In this document: piece by piece, positions 12,787-14,625 of the stretch
Numbering within the stretch: position 1 is the first letter of the stretch
How the letters are laid out: each line of letters begins with the position of its first letter
Assembly: GCA_937888615.1 (NCBI GenBank)
Contig: CALABZ010000102.1
Location: forward strand, 1 to 14,625
From: an uncultured Lentisphaeria bacterium
Lineage (GTDB): Bacteria; Verrucomicrobiota; Lentisphaeria; Victivallales; Victivallaceae
Length of the DNA stretch: 14,625 nt
Direction of reading: 5' to 3'
Position numbers and translations under genes: made by a program
The notes under the pieces: model-generated
Databases searched by the model: none
What the model was told of the DNA's origin: nothing
Seen by the model: only the letters and a program-made list of their open reading frames with translations

Positions 12787-14625
12787 ATGGAAAAATATTA
12801 CTTAGGCATTGACATAGGTTCAACCACGCTTAAATCTGTGGTGATGTCCGACAAAGGCAAGGTTCGTCACTCGCTATATCAACGGACACGCCCGGTCGGG
12901 TCCGGCAAGCTGACCTGCAGCGGAGCCTGTCACCGTTGCGGCGCGTGTACTTTCGGTGCTTTGAAAAAGACGATCGAAGAGTTTCTGGAAGAAGCCGGGC
13001 TGAAGTTCGAAGATATCACTTGCACCGCCGTTACCGGCAGTCAGATCGTTGAAGACACCAAGCGCTTCATCCCATACGATTTTCAGGTCTCGGAAGTTTC
13101 CGCGCATGTGGCCGGAGCCCAGCATTACTATCCCGAATGCAAAGCGATTCTGGATGTCGGCGGGCAGGACAGCAAGGCCATGGTCTACAACGAAAAAATG
13201 AAGATGTGGAACTCGAAGATGAGCGGCATCTGCGCCGCCGGGACCGGGGCTTTTCTCGACAGCGTGGCGAACAAGCTTGATGTGCCGGTGGACGAAATGG
13301 CCGACAAGGCCAATTATGACAGCGACCTTGAATTTTCCTCGGTTTGCGCCGTTCTGAGCGCCACATCGATTAATAAGTTTAAGAACCGTTATCCGCTGGG
13401 CGAAATCATCGGCGGGGCCTGCCGGGCCCAGGCGCGAACGATCATGTCCGGGGTCGGCCAATTGTTTCTGGACTATCACGGTCCAATTGTTTTTCAGGGG
13501 GGCGTAGCCTATAACCGGGCAGTTGCCTATTACCTGAAAGAAATCACCGGCAATGATATCATCATTCCCGAATTTCACGGTGTGATGGGCGCGCTTGGCG
13601 CGGCCTGTCTGGCCCTGAAATTCTCGTCCCTGGAAAAACAATTCGATCCCCCGGCGGAGATCTTCCCGAAGACCACCGCTTCGCTGCCGTCGATTGCCCT
13701 GCGCACCAAGGCCACCCAGCACGATTTCATGGTCCGCCGAAGCAAAACTCCGGTGGTCTGGCGCAATCTCTTTTTCCCGACTGAAATCCTCAATGCCATG
13801 GGGGTGCGGATGCTGACGCTGGAAACTTACGCGGCGTTGTTCGCCCGGAATTCCAAACGGATCAAAAAATCATTCGATGAAGCCGCGTGCAAGGGATTTT
13901 CCGGTGAAACCTGCTCTTTCCTTCGTGCGCTCGAAGGGATGGATCTGCCGCGTCCGAGTTTCGGCGTTTCCACGTCCCAGCCCTGCCAACAGGGGGAACG
14001 GATTTTTCGCGACCTGGCTCGTTCATACGGAATCGAGGATAAATTTTTCTCGCTCCAGACGCCCGTTTCGTTCAGTGAACCGGCTGTCGAACAGATGGCA
14101 CAGGGACTTGAAATGGCGGTGTGGGAAATGGAAAAAGCCTGCGATTGCAAGCTTGATCGTCAGAAATTAATCGAGGCGATGGAGCTTTCCAACGAAGCCC
14201 GCCATTATTCCAAGAAATGCAATGAACTGCGTTTCAACAGCCCTCCGCTGATTCGTGGAACTCAAGCGGTCTATTTTTCGGTGATTTTCTCGCAGTTGTG
14301 GGGGCGCCGCGAAATGGTCGATATCCAAAAACAATTTCTGGCCGATCTTGAACAGCGGCGCGATGAAATCGGCGACAGCATCCGTTTCGACGATACCCAC
14401 CGGATTCTCTGGCTTCATCTGCCGCCGTTCTACGATGTCAGCCTGCTCGACTATATCGAGCTGAACTGCAACGCGCCGATTGTGTTTGAAGAAGTGAACT
14501 TCATCGGCTGGGACGAGCTCGACACGAGCGATCCGTATCGTTCGCTGGCCCGCAAACTGCTGACGGTCGGTTTCCTTGATCCCGTTCAGCGGGTCCGCAT
14601 GATCAGCGACAATTCGCGCAGTGGC
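12787..14625 (+). CDS. 2-hydroxyacyl-CoA dehydratase activase fused to an HgdB-like domain (3' end outside window)
   Basis: The frame is open from ATG 12787 (AGGA 8 bp upstream) to the window edge, 613 codons. Residues 1 to about 285 are a BadF/BadG/HgdC ASKHA ATPase: LGIDIGSTTLKSVV phosphate loop, LDVGGQDSKAM, and the two cysteines that in HgdC dimers hold one [4Fe-4S] cluster, Cys149 (ICAAGTGAF) and Cys187 (SSVCAVL). They are 38 residues apart, as in the family. From about 320 an HgdB-like domain follows (VVWRNLFFPTEILNAMGVRM, TCSFLRALEGM, TSQPCQQGER, LPPFYDV), the D-component fold of 2-hydroxyacyl-CoA dehydratases. Such activators fire single electrons, using ATP, into the dehydratase in strict anaerobes. 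An extra Cys44-x3-Cys48-x2-Cys51-x2-Cys54 motif interrupts the first lobe. Long fusions of this type in anaerobes are often of unknown substrate, so I do not assign one. Confidence 0.9.
   Translation, partial: MEKYYLGIDIGSTTLKSVVMSDKGKVRHSLYQRTRPVGSGKLTCSGACHRCGACTFGALKKTIEEFLEEAGLKFEDITCTAVTGSQIVEDTKRFIPYDFQVSEVSAHVAGAQHYYPECKAILDVGGQDSKAMVYNEKMKMWNSKMSGICAAGTGAFLDSVANKLDVPVDEMADKANYDSDLEFSSVCAVLSATSINKFKNRYPLGEIIGGACRAQARTIMSGVGQLFLDYHGPIVFQGGVAYNRAVAYYLKEITGNDIIIPEFHGVMGALGAACLALKFSSLEKQFDPPAEIFPKTTASLPSIALRTKATQHDFMVRRSKTPVVWRNLFFPTEILNAMGVRMLTLETYAALFARNSKRIKKSFDEAACKGFSGETCSFLRALEGMDLPRPSFGVSTSQPCQQGERIFRDLARSYGIEDKFFSLQTPVSFSEPAVEQMAQGLEMAVWEMEKACDCKLDRQKLIEAMELSNEARHYSKKCNELRFNSPPLIRGTQAVYFSVIFSQLWGRREMVDIQKQFLADLEQRRDEIGDSIRFDDTHRILWLHLPPFYDVSLLDYIELNCNAPIVFEEVNFIGWDELDTSDPYRSLARKLLTVGFLDPVQRVRMISDNSRSG

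Noticed and set aside
12874..13722. 282-residue minus-strand reading frame opposite the activase
   Set aside because: It lies wholly inside the activase coding region, where all ATPase motifs are read on the plus strand; its composition is that of an antisense shadow.

Overview
The window looks like a chromosomal stretch from an anaerobic member of the Lentisphaerota (Victivallis-like). This is inferred from gene content, not from a marker-gene search. The main clues are a prepilin-like protein with the leader FTLIELLVVIAIIAIL and a C-terminal DG motif, placed next to an AraC-family regulator and a secreted glycoside hydrolase (an arrangement common in that phylum). A K+-dependent-type membrane pyrophosphatase and an oxygen-sensitive 2-hydroxyacyl-CoA dehydratase activase fusion also point to an anaerobe.

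Layout. 1-243 (+): C-terminal tail of a helical, TPR-like protein. 250-2481 (-): P1B-type heavy-metal ATPase with unusual specificity residues. 2687-3571 (-): AraC-family regulator. 3572-3855: a dense divergent control region. 3856-4542 and 4558-7335 (+): pseudopilin and large secreted GH42-like protein, evidently one transcription unit closed by a strong hairpin terminator (7425-7464). 7475-8980 (-): lysyl-tRNA synthetase. 9289-11727 (+): membrane-bound pyrophosphatase, interrupted by two in-frame TAG codons and followed by a strong terminator (11753-11794). 11846-12634 (+): NagD-type HAD phosphatase. 12787 to the window end (+): fusion of a dehydratase activator (HgdC/BadF type) and an HgdB-like domain, incomplete.

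How the genes work together. The central unit (2687-7464) reads as a small self-contained glycan-response module. The AraC-type regulator probably binds two related bipartite sites, 3580-3612 and 3719-3750. Each holds two CAGTATAT-like half-sites 21-22 bp apart with TTGGCA between them. One covers the -10 of the regulator's own promoter, suggesting autorepression. The other lies just upstream of a near-consensus promoter (TTGCAA, 17 bp, TATAAT) for the pseudopilin-hydrolase operon, suggesting activation. The remaining genes are independent housekeeping or energy-metabolism units.

The most striking sequence anomaly is in the pyrophosphatase gene. A 39-bp in-frame segment (10259-10297) carries both stop codons and is built from inverted copies of upstream (25 bp) and downstream (11 bp) gene sequence. 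It ends in a 12-bp direct repeat. Removing the 39 bp restores one open reading frame. This is the signature of a template-switch mutation or of a chimeric amplification or assembly artefact.
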